Made by a program: the position numbers and the translations under genes. 34,541 nucleotides of DNA from Frankiales bacterium (lineage in GTDB: Bacteria; Actinomycetota; Actinomycetes; Mycobacteriales; SCTD01): positions 1 to 34,541 of the forward strand of contig JAOPWP010000068.1 in NCBI GenBank assembly GCA_025965615.1. The letters are read 5' to 3'. A model generated the notes under the pieces. That model did not search any database, was not told the DNA's origin, and saw nothing but the letters and a program-made list of their open reading frames with translations. This document shows positions 1 to 8,524 of the stretch, in pieces; the first letter of the stretch is position 1, and each line of letters begins with the position of its first letter.

Positions 1-648
1 CCGCCGGCGCAGCTCGGCGATCTGCTCCGGCCAGCTGCGCAGGTCGTGGTGGGCGGGCAGGTGCGCCGAGGTGAGGTCGAGCAGGACGGCGTCGTACGCC
101 CGCCCGCTGGCCAGGCCGAGGGCCTGCTCGGACATCGCTCCGGTGTCGGTCGCCCACAGCAGCCGGCTGCCGTCGGGGCCGGTGACGTCGTAGAGCAGGG
201 CAGGGCCGGCCTCCGCTCCGGAGTGCGTCGCCGGCAGTGCCACGACCTCGTAGCCCGCGACGGCCCGCCGGTCACCGGGCCTGAGAGCCACAGCGGTGAC
301 GGAGGGGTCCAGGTGCGGCTGGGCGGCTGTCACGACCGCCTGCGGGCCCAGCAGGGTCAGGGCAGACGGGCCCTGCACCCACCCGCGCCACATCCAGGCC
401 GGAGCGGCGTGGTGGTCGGGGTGGGCGTGGGTGACGAGGACGACGTCCAGGCGCGACAGGTCCACGCCGAGGCGCACCGCCGCCCGCAGGCCGTCGTGGC
501 CGAGCTCGATCAGCAGCCGGTCGTCCAGCAGGGCGCTGGTCTGACCACGGAGCACCCCGGCGGCTGCGGCGGCCGAGCACGAGGCGCAGCGGCACCACGG
601 GTTCGGCCACCCGTCCGCCGATCCCGTCCCCAGCATTCGCACCCGCAC
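1..648 (-). CDS. MBL-fold hydrolase, 5' part only (probable CobU-fused type); continues off left edge
   Basis: I translated this frame by hand; the ORF track does not list it because it has no stop in the window. The product begins MRVRMLGTGSADGWPNP with a following CRCASC pair and carries the metallo-beta-lactamase metal motif THAHPDHH, then a conserved WATDTG and a LDLTSAHLPAHHD segment, so it is an MBL-fold metal hydrolase. In actinobacteria this exact N-terminal type is commonly fused to an adenosylcobinamide kinase/guanylyltransferase (CobU) domain. That domain would lie left of base 1, so the fusion is an inference. The start is chosen at the GTG at 648; an in-frame ATG at 666 behind GGGCGGGGG is an alternative. 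It is divergent from cobT, with 62 bases or fewer between them. Confidence 0.8.
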   Translation of the reverse strand, partial: MRVRMLGTGSADGWPNPWCRCASCSAAAAAGVLRGQTSALLDDRLLIELGHDGLRAAVRLGVDLSRLDVVLVTHAHPDHHAAPAWMWRGWVQGPSALTLLGPQAVVTAAQPHLDPSVTAVALRPGDRRAVAGYEVVALPATHSGAEAGPALLYDVTGPDGSRLLWATDTGAMSEQALGLASGRAYDAVLLDLTSAHLPAHHDLRSWPEQIAELRRR

Positions 649-710
649 GGCGACAGCCAACCGCATCCCCCGCCCGACGGGTCGAGGCGTCGCTGTGGTC
701 GAGTCGGACC

Positions 711-1769
711 ATGACGCTGCTCGACGAGACCCTCGCCGCCCTCCGCCCCCTGGACCCTGAGGCCGTGCGCGCCGCGCAGGAGCACCAGGCGCGGCTGACC
801 AAGCCGAGCGGTTCGCTGGGCGAGCTCGAGGCCATCGCCGTCCAGCTCGCCGGCCTCGCCGGGATCGACCCCCCGCCGCTGCCCGAGCCGGCAGCGGTCG
901 CCGTCTTCGCCGCCGACCACGGGGTGCACGCCCAGGGCGTGACCGCGTGGCCGCAGGAGGTCACGGCGCAGATGGTCGGCAACTTCCTCGCGGGTGGAGC
1001 GGTCGTGAACGCCCTCGCCGCCCAGGCGGGCGCCACGGTCGTGGTCGTCGACGTGGGCATCGCCAGCGAGCTGGGTCCTGCCGCGGGGCTGCGGCAGCAC
1101 AAGGTGCGGCCCGGCACGGCGGACATGACGGTCGGGCCGGCCATGACCCGGGACGAGGCGCTCGCCGCGATCGAGGTCGGCATCGCCGTCGCGAACGACC
1201 TCGTGGCGTCGGGCTCGCGGTGCCTGCTCACCGGCGACATGGGGATCGCGAACACCACCGCGTCGGCCGCGTTGATCGCCGCGATGCTCACCACCGACGC
1301 TGGCCAGGTGACCGGACGCGGGACCGGCATCGACGACGCCCTGCTGCGGCACAAGGTCGACGTCGTGCGCCGTGCGCTCGCCCTGCACTCGCCCGACCCC
1401 ACCGACCCGGTCGGGGTCCTGTCGGCGGTGGGCGGTCTCGAGCACGCGGCGCTCGTGGGGTTCATCGTCGCGGCGGGCGCCCTGCGGGTCCCCGTCATCC
1501 TCGACGGCGTGATCGCGGGGTCGGCGGCCCTGGTCGCGGCGGCCCTGCACCCGGACGCCCTGGTGGCGTGCGTCGCCGGCCACCGCTCGGCGGAGCCGGG
1601 TCATGCCCGCGCCCTGGCCGCCCTGCGCATGCGGCCCCTGATCGACCTCGACCTCCGGTTGGGGGAGGGCTCCGGCGCCCTGCTCGCCCTGCCGCTGGTG
1701 CAGGCCGCGGTGCGGGTCCTGCGCGACGTCGCCACCTTCGACAGCGCGGGCGTGACCGACAAGGCCTGA
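711..1769 (+). CDS. cobT: CobT, nicotinate-nucleotide--dimethylbenzimidazole phosphoribosyltransferase
   Basis: 352 residues, the normal family length. CobT transfers phosphoribose from nicotinate mononucleotide to dimethylbenzimidazole, making the activated lower ligand (alpha-ribazole phosphate) of cobalamin in the cytoplasm. Visible family motifs are LTKPSGSLGELE near the N-terminus, FAADHGVHAQGVTAWPQEVT, GDMGIANTTASAA and the C-terminal LGEGSGALLALP, whose Glu (about residue 319) matches the catalytic glutamate of the Salmonella enzyme. It is divergent from the MBL-fold gene and followed 40 bases later by cobN on the same strand, so the two are probably co-transcribed. The gap upstream is too short to hold a cobalamin riboswitch, so this block is probably regulated differently from the large operon. 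Confidence 0.96.
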   Translation: MTLLDETLAALRPLDPEAVRAAQEHQARLTKPSGSLGELEAIAVQLAGLAGIDPPPLPEPAAVAVFAADHGVHAQGVTAWPQEVTAQMVGNFLAGGAVVNALAAQAGATVVVVDVGIASELGPAAGLRQHKVRPGTADMTVGPAMTRDEALAAIEVGIAVANDLVASGSRCLLTGDMGIANTTASAALIAAMLTTDAGQVTGRGTGIDDALLRHKVDVVRRALALHSPDPTDPVGVLSAVGGLEHAALVGFIVAAGALRVPVILDGVIAGSAALVAAALHPDALVACVAGHRSAEPGHARALAALRMRPLIDLDLRLGEGSGALLALPLVQAAVRVLRDVATFDSAGVTDKA

Positions 1770-1809
1770 GCGGGGAGCGCCAGCCGGGGCGTGCGCGAGA
1801 CTGGAGCCC

Positions 1810-4800
1810 GTGACCCTGCTCCTGATGTCCACCGCCGACACCGACCTGCTCGCGGCCCGCACCGTCGTCGAGCCCGCCCTGCCGCTCCGGCTGGCGAACC
1901 CGGCCCGGGTGGACGACCCGACGGCCCTGCTCGACGGCGTGCAGATCGCCGTCGTCCGGCTGCTCGGGGGCCGTCGTGCCTGGGACGGGTTCGACGCGCT
2001 GCGCGACGCGTGCGCCGCCCGCAGGATCCCCCTCGTCGCCGTCGGCGGGGAGGGCGCGCTCGACGCGGAGCTCGCTGACGCCTCGACCGTGCCGGCCGGA
2101 GTGGTGAACGACGCCGCGGGCTACCTGCAGGAGGGCGGCCCCGAGAACCTGGGCTCGCTCGTCGCGTTCCTGTCCGACACCCTGCTGCTCACCGGAGTCG
2201 GCTTCGCCGCCCCGACGGCGCTCCCTGCGTACGGCGTGCACGGCACCCGCGCGGTCGACCCTGCCCGGCCGACGGTCGGGGTCGTCTTCTACCGGGCGCA
2301 CCAGCTGTCCGGGAACACCGCCTTCGTCGAGGTGCTCTGCGACGCGCTGGAGGCGCGCGGGGTGAACGCCCGCCCGGTCTACGTGGGCTCGTTGCGCCCG
2401 GCCGACGACGGCCGCCTGCCCGTCGTCGACGAGCTGCTCAGCGACGTCGACGCCCTGGTCGTGACGGTGCTGGCGAGCGGTGGCTCCAACGCGAGCGACG
2501 CCGAGGGCTGGGACGCGACCGCCCTCGCGCGCCTCGACGTCCCCGTGCTGCAGGCTCTGTGCCTCACGAGCAGCCGGGCCGACTGGGACGCCTCCGACGC
2601 CGGCGCCGCCCCGATCGACGCGGCGATGCAGGTGGCGATCCCCGAGTTCGACGGCCGGCTCATCACGGTCCCCTTCTCCTTCAAGGAGACCGGCGAGGAT
2701 GGCGTGCCCACCTACGTCGCCGACCCCGAGCGGGCCGCGCGGGTCGCGGGCATCGCGGCCTCGCACGCCCGGCTGCGCCACGTGCCCAACGCCGACAAGC
2801 GGGTGGCCGTCGTGCTGTCGTCCTACCCGACCAAGCACTCCCGCGTGGGCAACGCGGTGGGCCTCGACACCCCGGCGAGCGCGGTCTTCCTGCTGCAGGC
2901 GATGCGCGAGGCCGGTTACGAGGTGGGCGAGTTCCCCGAGGACGGCGACACTCTCGTCCACACGCTGATCGCGGCCGGGGGCCACGACGTCGAGTGGCTG
3001 ACCGAGGACCAGCTTCGTTCGGCCGTGGCGCGCGTCCCGCTCGCCGACTACACCGCCTGGTTCGACACGCTCCCCGAGTCACTGCGCGCGGGGATGCTCG
3101 AGCACTGGGGGCCCCCGCCCGGCTCGCTCTACGTCGACGGCGACGAGATCGTCCTGGCCGCCCTGCAGTACGGCAACGTCGTGCTCGCGATCCAGCCGCC
3201 GCGCGGCTTCGGCGAGAACCCGATCGCGATCTACCACGACCCCGACCTGCCGCCGAGCCACCACTACCTCGCCGCCTACCGGTGGCTCGCAGCCCCGGTC
3301 GCGGAGGGCGGCTTCGGCGCCGACGCGGTGATCCACCTCGGCAAGCACGGCACGCTGGAGTGGCTGCCCGGCAAGGGGCTCGGGCTGTCGGCGGGGTGCG
3401 CACCCGACGCGGTCCTCGGCGACCTGCCGCTGTTCTACCCGTTCATCGTCAACGACCCCGGTGAGGGCACGCAGGCCAAGCGCCGCGCCCACGCCACCGT
3501 CGTCGACCACCTGGTTCCGCCCATGGCGCGGGCCGAGTCCTACGACGAGATGGCCCAGCTGGAGCAGCTGCTCGACGAGTACGCCCAGGTCCAGGCCATG
3601 GACCCGGCGAAGCTGCCGACGATCCGCGCCCAGATCTGGGAGCTGGTCGAGGCCGCGCAGCTGCACCACGACCTGCACGTGTCGGAGTCACCGAGCGACG
3701 AGGAGTTCGACGACTTCCTGCTCCACGTCGACGGATACCTGTGCGAGGTCAAGGACGTCCTGATCCGCGACGGCCTGCACGTGCTCGGCCAGGCGCCGGT
3801 CGAGCTGCCCCGGGTCGACCTGGTGCTCGGCATCCTGCGGGCGCAGCAGACCTGGGGCGGCGATGCGGGGTCCCTGCCCGGGTTGCGGCGGGCCCTCGGC
3901 GCGGCGTACGACCTCGTCGAGGACGACCGGGTCCAGGCCGACCGGCTCGAGGAGATGGCGCGCGAGCTGGTCCTCGCGGTCGACGCCAACGACTGGTCCT
4001 CAGAGGCCGTCCACGGCGTGGTCGCGTCCCTGCACGACCGTCCGCTGCCCGAGGTCGAGCGGGTCCTGCGCTTCGCCTGCGACGAGGTCGTGCCCCGGCT
4101 CGCCCGGACCACGGACGAGCTGGACCACCTGCTCCACGGGCTGTCCGGGGGGTTCGTCCCCGCCGGTCCCTCCGGGTCTCCCACCCGAGGGCTCGTGGGC
4201 GTGCTGCCGACCGGCCGCAACTTCTACTCCGTGGACCCCAAGGCGATCCCGTCCCGGAACGCCTGGGCGGTGGGCGTCGCGCTCGGCGACTCGCTGCTCA
4301 CCCGCTACCTGGCCGACCACGGGGAGTACCCCGCGTCGGTCGGGCTCGTCGTGTGGGGCACGTCGGCGATGCGCACCTCCGGTGACGACATCGCGGAAGT
4401 GCTGTGGCTGCTGGGGATCCGGCCTGTCTGGGACCAGGCGTCGCGCCGGGTCACCGGCCTCGAGGTGGTGCCCCTGGAGGAACTGGGCCGTCCCCGCGTC
4501 GACGTGACCCTGCGGATCAGCGGGTTCTTCCGGGACGCCTTTCCCCACGTCGTCGAGATGCTCGACGAGGCGGTCCGCATGGTCGCGGACCTCGACGAGC
4601 CGGCGGAGCAGAACTTCCTGCGGGCGCACGTGCAGGCCGACCTGGCCCTCGGCACCGACGAGCGACGCGCGACCGCACGCATCTTCGGCAGCAAGCCCGG
4701 GGCTTACGGGGCCGGCCTGCTCCCGCTGATCGACTCGCGGGACTGGAAGACCGACGCCGACCTGGCGGAGGTCTACGCGGTCTGGGGCGGCTACGCGTAC

Positions 4801-5403
4801 GGCAAGGACCTGCCGGGGGTGCCGGCCCGTCGCGACATGGAGCGGGTCTACACGCGCATGCGGGTCGCGGCCAAGAACCAGGACACCCGCGAGCACGACA
4901 TCGTCGACAGCGACGACTACTTCCAGTACCACGGCGGCATGGTCGCGGCGGTGCGCGCGCTGACCGGCGAGTCCCCGGAGGCCTACGTCGGCGACAGCGC
5001 CGTGCCCGACACCGTCAAGACCCGGACCCTGCAGGAGGAGACGCACCGCGTCTTCCGCGCCCGCGTCGTGAACCCCAAGTGGATCGCGGCGATGCAGCGC
5101 CACGGCTACAAGGGTGCTTTCGAGCTGGCCGCGACCGTGGACTACCTGTTCGGCTACGACGCGACGGCCGGGGTCGTCGACGACTGGATGTACGAGAAGC
5201 TCGCCAGCGCCTACGTGTTCGACGAGACCAACCGGGCGTTCATGCAGAAGAGCAACCCGTGGGCGCTGCGCGGGATCAGCGAGCGGCTGCTCGAGGCGGC
5301 CGACCGCGGCCTGTGGGAGTCGCCCGAGCAGGCGACGCTCGACGGGCTGAAGCGCACCTACCTCGAGCTCGAGGGAGACCTCGAGGGCGGCCCGGAGGCC
5401 TGA
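1810..5403 (+). CDS. cobN: CobN, large subunit of cobaltochelatase
   Basis: 1197 residues, close to the usual 1200-1270. CobN is the porphyrin/corrin-binding subunit of the ATP-dependent cobaltochelatase that inserts cobalt into hydrogenobyrinic acid a,c-diamide (the late-insertion route). The N-terminus MTLLLMSTADTDLLAAR is family-typical and supports the GTG at 1810, which follows GGAG. Central signatures are GENPIAIYHDPDLPPSHHYLAAYRWL, the very conserved HLGKHGTLEWLPGK, and LPLFYPFIVNDPGEGTQAKRR. The C-terminal part has YAYGKDLPGV and FDETNRAFMQKSNPWALR. Its ATPase partner is probably the fused ChlI/ChlD-type protein at 15678-17672, about 10 kb away. The gene ends head-to-head with the GGDEF-EAL gene, 15 bases between stops. 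Confidence 0.96.
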   Translation: MTLLLMSTADTDLLAARTVVEPALPLRLANPARVDDPTALLDGVQIAVVRLLGGRRAWDGFDALRDACAARRIPLVAVGGEGALDAELADASTVPAGVVNDAAGYLQEGGPENLGSLVAFLSDTLLLTGVGFAAPTALPAYGVHGTRAVDPARPTVGVVFYRAHQLSGNTAFVEVLCDALEARGVNARPVYVGSLRPADDGRLPVVDELLSDVDALVVTVLASGGSNASDAEGWDATALARLDVPVLQALCLTSSRADWDASDAGAAPIDAAMQVAIPEFDGRLITVPFSFKETGEDGVPTYVADPERAARVAGIAASHARLRHVPNADKRVAVVLSSYPTKHSRVGNAVGLDTPASAVFLLQAMREAGYEVGEFPEDGDTLVHTLIAAGGHDVEWLTEDQLRSAVARVPLADYTAWFDTLPESLRAGMLEHWGPPPGSLYVDGDEIVLAALQYGNVVLAIQPPRGFGENPIAIYHDPDLPPSHHYLAAYRWLAAPVAEGGFGADAVIHLGKHGTLEWLPGKGLGLSAGCAPDAVLGDLPLFYPFIVNDPGEGTQAKRRAHATVVDHLVPPMARAESYDEMAQLEQLLDEYAQVQAMDPAKLPTIRAQIWELVEAAQLHHDLHVSESPSDEEFDDFLLHVDGYLCEVKDVLIRDGLHVLGQAPVELPRVDLVLGILRAQQTWGGDAGSLPGLRRALGAAYDLVEDDRVQADRLEEMARELVLAVDANDWSSEAVHGVVASLHDRPLPEVERVLRFACDEVVPRLARTTDELDHLLHGLSGGFVPAGPSGSPTRGLVGVLPTGRNFYSVDPKAIPSRNAWAVGVALGDSLLTRYLADHGEYPASVGLVVWGTSAMRTSGDDIAEVLWLLGIRPVWDQASRRVTGLEVVPLEELGRPRVDVTLRISGFFRDAFPHVVEMLDEAVRMVADLDEPAEQNFLRAHVQADLALGTDERRATARIFGSKPGAYGAGLLPLIDSRDWKTDADLAEVYAVWGGYAYGKDLPGVPARRDMERVYTRMRVAAKNQDTREHDIVDSDDYFQYHGGMVAAVRALTGESPEAYVGDSAVPDTVKTRTLQEETHRVFRARVVNPKWIAAMQRHGYKGAFELAATVDYLFGYDATAGVVDDWMYEKLASAYVFDETNRAFMQKSNPWALRGISERLLEAADRGLWESPEQATLDGLKRTYLELEGDLEGGPEA

Positions 5404-5422
5404 GCGGGAGGCGCCGGCTCAG
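5400..5422. terminator. Short inverted repeat spanning both convergent stop codons
   Basis: CTGAGC at 5400-5405 is the exact inverse of GCTCAG at 5417-5422, with 11 GC-rich bases between. The arms contain the cobN stop (TGA, 5401-5403) and the stop of the opposing GGDEF-EAL gene (TCA on the plus strand, 5419-5421). There is no T-run, so a classical intrinsic terminator is not shown. A weak bidirectional transcription stop is an inference from position. Confidence 0.35.
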
Positions 5423-7914
5423 CGGCCGGGGTAGCGCCCGGTGAGCACCCGGCTCGTGAGCCAGTCGTCGAAGGCCGCCGGCGGCATGGGGCGGCTGATC
5501 AGGTAGCCCTGTGCGACGTCGCACCCCAGCGTCCTGAGCAGGTCCCGGCTGCCGACGTCCTCGAGCCCCTCCGCGACCACCAGGAGGCCGAGACTGTGCC
5601 CGAGGTTGCAGATCGCCGCCACGATCGCGGTGTTGCCCGCGTTGCTCGTCAACGACATGACGAACCCCTTGTCGATCTTGACCTCGTCGACGGGCAGCCG
5701 TTGGAGGTAGGCGAGCGACGAGTAGCCCGTCCCGAAGTCGTCGACCGACAGCTTCACCCCGACGTCGTGGAGGCTCTGCAGGACGGCGATCGCCGCGTCG
5801 GGGTCGGTCATGACGCTGTTCTCCGTCACCTCCAGCGTCAGCATGGGGGCGGGGACGCCGTGCAGGGCCAGGCTGGCGCGCACCTCGTCGACGAACCCGG
5901 GAGCGAGCAGCGCGCGCGGTGAGACGTTGACGGCGACGCCGAGGCCCCACTCGTCGGCCCAGGCGCTGCACTGCGCGAGGGCCGTGTCGAGCACGACGCG
6001 GGTCAGGTCCACGATCAGGCCGGTGTGCTCGGCGATCTGCACGAAGTCGTCCGGTGGGATGAGTCCGAGCACCGGGTGCGGCCAGCGCACGAGGGCCTCG
6101 GCCCCGGTCACCCGTTCGTCCCTCAGCCTGACCTTGGGCTGGTAGTGGACCAGCAGGCCGTCGTGCTCGATGGCGGTGCGGAGCTCGCCGACCAGGGCCA
6201 GCTTGCGGGGGCTCGCGTGGTCGGCGGCAGGGTCGTAGACGCGGGTGGGCACCCGGGCGCTCTTCGCGGCGTACATGGCGACGTCTGCGCGCTGCAGCAG
6301 CTCCGCGCTGTGCTGGCCGTGCTCGGGGAACAGCGCGATGCCGAGCGAGGCGCGTACGTCCACCTGTACGCCGTCGAGGGTGCAGGGCACGCGCAGGGCC
6401 AGCTGCAGCGCCTCGGCGAACGTCAGCGGGTCCTCGTCGCTGACGCTCGAGGGGACCAGCAGGGTGAACTCGTCCCCACCGAGCCGCGCCACCGTCACCT
6501 CCGGCGGCACCGCCCCGGTGAGCCGTCGTGCCACCTCCCGGAGCAGCTCGTCGCCGTTGTGGTGCCCGAGGGTGTCGTTCACCTCCTTGAAGCCGTCGAG
6601 GTCGAGCAGCAGCACGGCGCACCGCTCGCCGGGGTGCCGCTTGGTGAGGCCCTCGAGCCGCTCGTGGAACAGGGCGCGGTTCGGGAGGCCGGTGAGCAGG
6701 TCGTGCGTGGCGTCCTGGCGCAGCCGGGCCAGCAGGCTGCTGTTCTGCAACGCCACGTTGAGCTGGGTCGCGACGACCGTCAGCAGCCGGAGGTCGGCGT
6801 CGTTCAGCGACGACATCGACCCGAGCCGGTTGGCCACGAGCAGGAACCCCTGCTCGCCGCGGTCCGACGGCAGCGGGAGGCCGACGGCGTCGTGCAGCCC
6901 CGCTTCAGGGGCCAGGCCGGACCGCCGGTGCCGGGCGGGCGTCGTCGGGCGCAGGATCTCGACCGCGTGGAGCGCCGCCGAGCGCATCAGCTCGGCCTGG
7001 ATCGGCGGTGCTCGGCGGACGGTTTCGTCCTCCCGCAGCACGTAGACGTCACCGGACCCGACCACGCGGGCCCCCGGCAGGATCAGCAGGGCCGTCTCGG
7101 CGGAGAGCAGGTCGCGGCTGTGGTGGAGCACGGTCTGCACCAGCTCCTGCGTGCTGCGACTGCCGGCCGCGGCGACCATGAAGTCGTGGACCTGCTCGAG
7201 TGAGCGGTGGCGCCGCAGCAGGACCGAGTAGGCCCGGTAGGCGCCGCCGAGGGAGAAGGCGACGACGAGCAGCAGCCCAGCCGCCTCGGGCTCACGATCG
7301 AGCAGGACAACGACGATCAGCGCGAGGCTCGTGTTGAGGGCAGCCGAGAACAGCAGCGGTACGACGGTCAGCGGGATGTCCCCGGCCTTCGGGGGACCGT
7401 GCAGCAGGCGGACCGCCAGGAGCAGCAGGAGTCCGCTCAGGGTCGTCACGACCATGACCGCGCCGAAGGCGCGCAGCCACGCCATGGCGCCCCCGCCGGC
7501 ATCGAGCTCGCCGGCCACGGTCACGAGGACCGCGACCTCGAGGCCGTACAGGGCTGCGTTGAACGTCGCCTTGTGCGCCACCGTGCGCCGCACGAAGGCG
7601 ACGAGCAGGGCTCCGGCGAGCCGGCCCACCAGCAGCGGCAGCGGCGCGGCCAGGAACAGCCCGACGACCATGGGGAACTCGCTCAGGGACAACGAGACCG
7701 TCTGGCGGTTGAGCTCGACGTGGATCTGCGTCGTCTCGGCGAGCGCGAAGGCGATGGTGAGCAGGCCCACTGCCACCCAGAAGCCGTCGAGGTCGTCGAG
7801 GGCGCGGGGGGCCAGGAACGCCCACAGGGCAGCGGCGCAGACCGCCACGGCGACGGTCAGCGGCGCCAGCTGACGCCCCGGGGAGCGGACCTGAGGGGAG
7901 GGCGGCGGGATCAT
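5419..7914 (-). CDS. Membrane GAF-GGDEF-EAL protein, c-di-GMP cyclase/phosphodiesterase
   Basis: 831 residues from the ATG at 7914, chosen because GGTGGAGG lies four bases upstream; the ORF track's GTG at 7935 is less likely. Order: several hydrophobic membrane segments (about 1-230), a GAF-like sensor region (about 240-390), GGDEF (about 400-560), EAL (about 570-825). The cyclase signature GGDEF is intact (RLGGDEFTLL), with GLPNRALFHERL before it. The RxxD inhibitory site is absent just upstream. The EAL domain keeps EALVRW, NVSPRAL, LEVTENSVM, DDFGTGYSSL, KIDKGFV and VAEGLED, so phosphodiesterase activity is plausible. Both activities may therefore be real, with the net direction unknown. 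It lies 72 bases downstream of the GGSLN-repeat gene on the same strand. Confidence 0.93.
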   Translation of the reverse strand: MIPPPSPQVRSPGRQLAPLTVAVAVCAAALWAFLAPRALDDLDGFWVAVGLLTIAFALAETTQIHVELNRQTVSLSLSEFPMVVGLFLAAPLPLLVGRLAGALLVAFVRRTVAHKATFNAALYGLEVAVLVTVAGELDAGGGAMAWLRAFGAVMVVTTLSGLLLLLAVRLLHGPPKAGDIPLTVVPLLFSAALNTSLALIVVVLLDREPEAAGLLLVVAFSLGGAYRAYSVLLRRHRSLEQVHDFMVAAAGSRSTQELVQTVLHHSRDLLSAETALLILPGARVVGSGDVYVLREDETVRRAPPIQAELMRSAALHAVEILRPTTPARHRRSGLAPEAGLHDAVGLPLPSDRGEQGFLLVANRLGSMSSLNDADLRLLTVVATQLNVALQNSSLLARLRQDATHDLLTGLPNRALFHERLEGLTKRHPGERCAVLLLDLDGFKEVNDTLGHHNGDELLREVARRLTGAVPPEVTVARLGGDEFTLLVPSSVSDEDPLTFAEALQLALRVPCTLDGVQVDVRASLGIALFPEHGQHSAELLQRADVAMYAAKSARVPTRVYDPAADHASPRKLALVGELRTAIEHDGLLVHYQPKVRLRDERVTGAEALVRWPHPVLGLIPPDDFVQIAEHTGLIVDLTRVVLDTALAQCSAWADEWGLGVAVNVSPRALLAPGFVDEVRASLALHGVPAPMLTLEVTENSVMTDPDAAIAVLQSLHDVGVKLSVDDFGTGYSSLAYLQRLPVDEVKIDKGFVMSLTSNAGNTAIVAAICNLGHSLGLLVVAEGLEDVGSRDLLRTLGCDVAQGYLISRPMPPAAFDDWLTSRVLTGRYPGR

Positions 7915-7986
7915 GCAGCCTCCACCCCGAGCCACTCGCGCCGCCGTCGCGAGCCCCTTGCTCAGCGTGGGCGGCAGGAGATCAGG

Positions 7987-8241
7987 CTAGTTCAGCGATC
8001 CGCCGTTGAGCGATCCGCCGTTGAGGGACCCGCCGTTGAGCGATCCGCCGTTGAGCGACCCGCCGTTGAGCGACCCGCCGTTGAGGGACCCGCCGTCGAC
8101 CGTCACCACCGGGGTCTTGGCCTTGCCGCCCGCGGCGCTGTCGAGGCCGAAGGTGGCGCCCTGGAACGCCAGGCAGATGCTCGCCACAGCGACGGAGAGG
8201 GCGAGGGCGATCGTGCGGGCCGGCGTGGTGACGCGGGTCAT
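7987..8241 (-). CDS. Small exported protein ending in seven GGSLN pentapeptide repeats
   Basis: 84 residues. An ideal ribosome site (AAGGAG, five bases before the ATG at 8241) supports translation. Residues 1-10 are basic (MTRVTTPART), 11-28 are hydrophobic (IALALSVAVASICLAFQG), consistent with a signal peptide or membrane anchor. A short linker (GKAKTPVVTVD) leads to GGSLN repeated seven times (residues 50-84), and the stop comes directly after the last repeat. The period and central Leu resemble pentapeptide-repeat proteins, but seven units are too few for a firm family call, and Gly-Gly at each unit is atypical. I do not recognise the family. Its position upstream of the GGDEF-EAL gene on the same strand suggests co-transcription. 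Function is unknown; a surface or periplasmic role is an inference. Confidence 0.8.
   Translation of the reverse strand: MTRVTTPARTIALALSVAVASICLAFQGATFGLDSAAGGKAKTPVVTVDGGSLNGGSLNGGSLNGGSLNGGSLNGGSLNGGSLN
7990..8094 (-). repeat. Seven tandem 15-base units encoding GGSLN
   Basis: On the minus strand the unit is GGCGGRTCSCTCAAC, present seven times head to tail and differing only at synonymous third positions (GGA/GGG, TCC/TCG, CTC/CTG). Because the unit is a multiple of three, gain or loss of a copy by slippage would keep the reading frame. The synonymous differences show the copies are not all recent duplicates, or that selection holds the peptide constant. Confidence 0.95.
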
Positions 8242-8307
8242 GTCTGCTCCTTGGTGGCTGCGGCTTGCGCGGGTTCGCGCTGGGTTGCGTGCCTTGCGTA
8301 TCGGCCG

Positions 8308-8342
8308 CTGGGACAGGCATCTTGACGATGCAGAGCACCCAG
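8308..8342 (-). other. Hairpin in the leader of the GGSLN gene
   Basis: On the minus strand the sequence reads CTGGG, six bases, GCATC, loop GTCAA, GATGC, four bases, CCCAG, giving a perfect inner 5-bp stem and a perfect outer 5-bp stem about 70-100 bases before the ATG at 8241. It may be part of a structured 5' untranslated region. I could not match it to a c-di-GMP or other riboswitch consensus. Confidence 0.4.
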
Positions 8343-8408
8343 TGCGTCACAACCGCTCCGCCTACCCGGGCCCCTTACGGTCCGTCGGAACCGGCTTCCG
8401 CCTCGGCG

Positions 8409-8497
8409 GGCGCGAGGACCACGTGCACCCTGAGGTCCTCGCTCGCGCCGACGAACCGGTGTGGGACACCGGAGCAGCTCCCGGTAGGCCCTGCTCC
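8409..8497 (-). other. Cluster of three strong inverted repeats between M15 and GGSLN genes
   Basis: Three stems lie almost end to end. GGCGCGAGGACC (8409-8420) pairs with GGTCCTCGCTCGCGCC (8434-8449) with a four-base bulge. CCGGTGT (8456-8462) pairs with ACACCGG (8466-8472) around a three-base loop. GGAGCAG (8471-8477) pairs with CTGCTCC (8491-8497). The last two overlap by two bases, so they would be alternatives or stack imperfectly. They begin 28 bases after the M15 stop on the minus strand. They could be a terminator (no T-run is seen), an mRNA stabiliser, or a structured leader for the GGSLN gene. Confidence 0.45.
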
Positions 8498-8524
8498 CGT
8501 GCGCCTGCAGGGAGTGGCGATCGG

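Noticed and set aside
46-714. 222-residue plus-strand ORF at the left edge
   Set aside because: It is the shadow of the MBL-fold gene on the other strand, which carries the real motifs (HAHPDHH).
7990-8094. CRISPR-like short tandem repeat
   Set aside because: The units are 15 bases, contiguous without spacers, and encode a pentapeptide repeat in frame.
7982-8350. 122-residue minus-strand ORF overlapping the GGSLN gene
   Set aside because: Shadow frame. The 84-residue frame has a strong ribosome site, a signal-like segment and the repeats.
8242-8524. c-di-GMP (GEMM) or c-di-AMP riboswitch
   Set aside because: Proximity to the GGDEF gene invited the idea, but I could not find the conserved GEMM or ydaO core on either strand.
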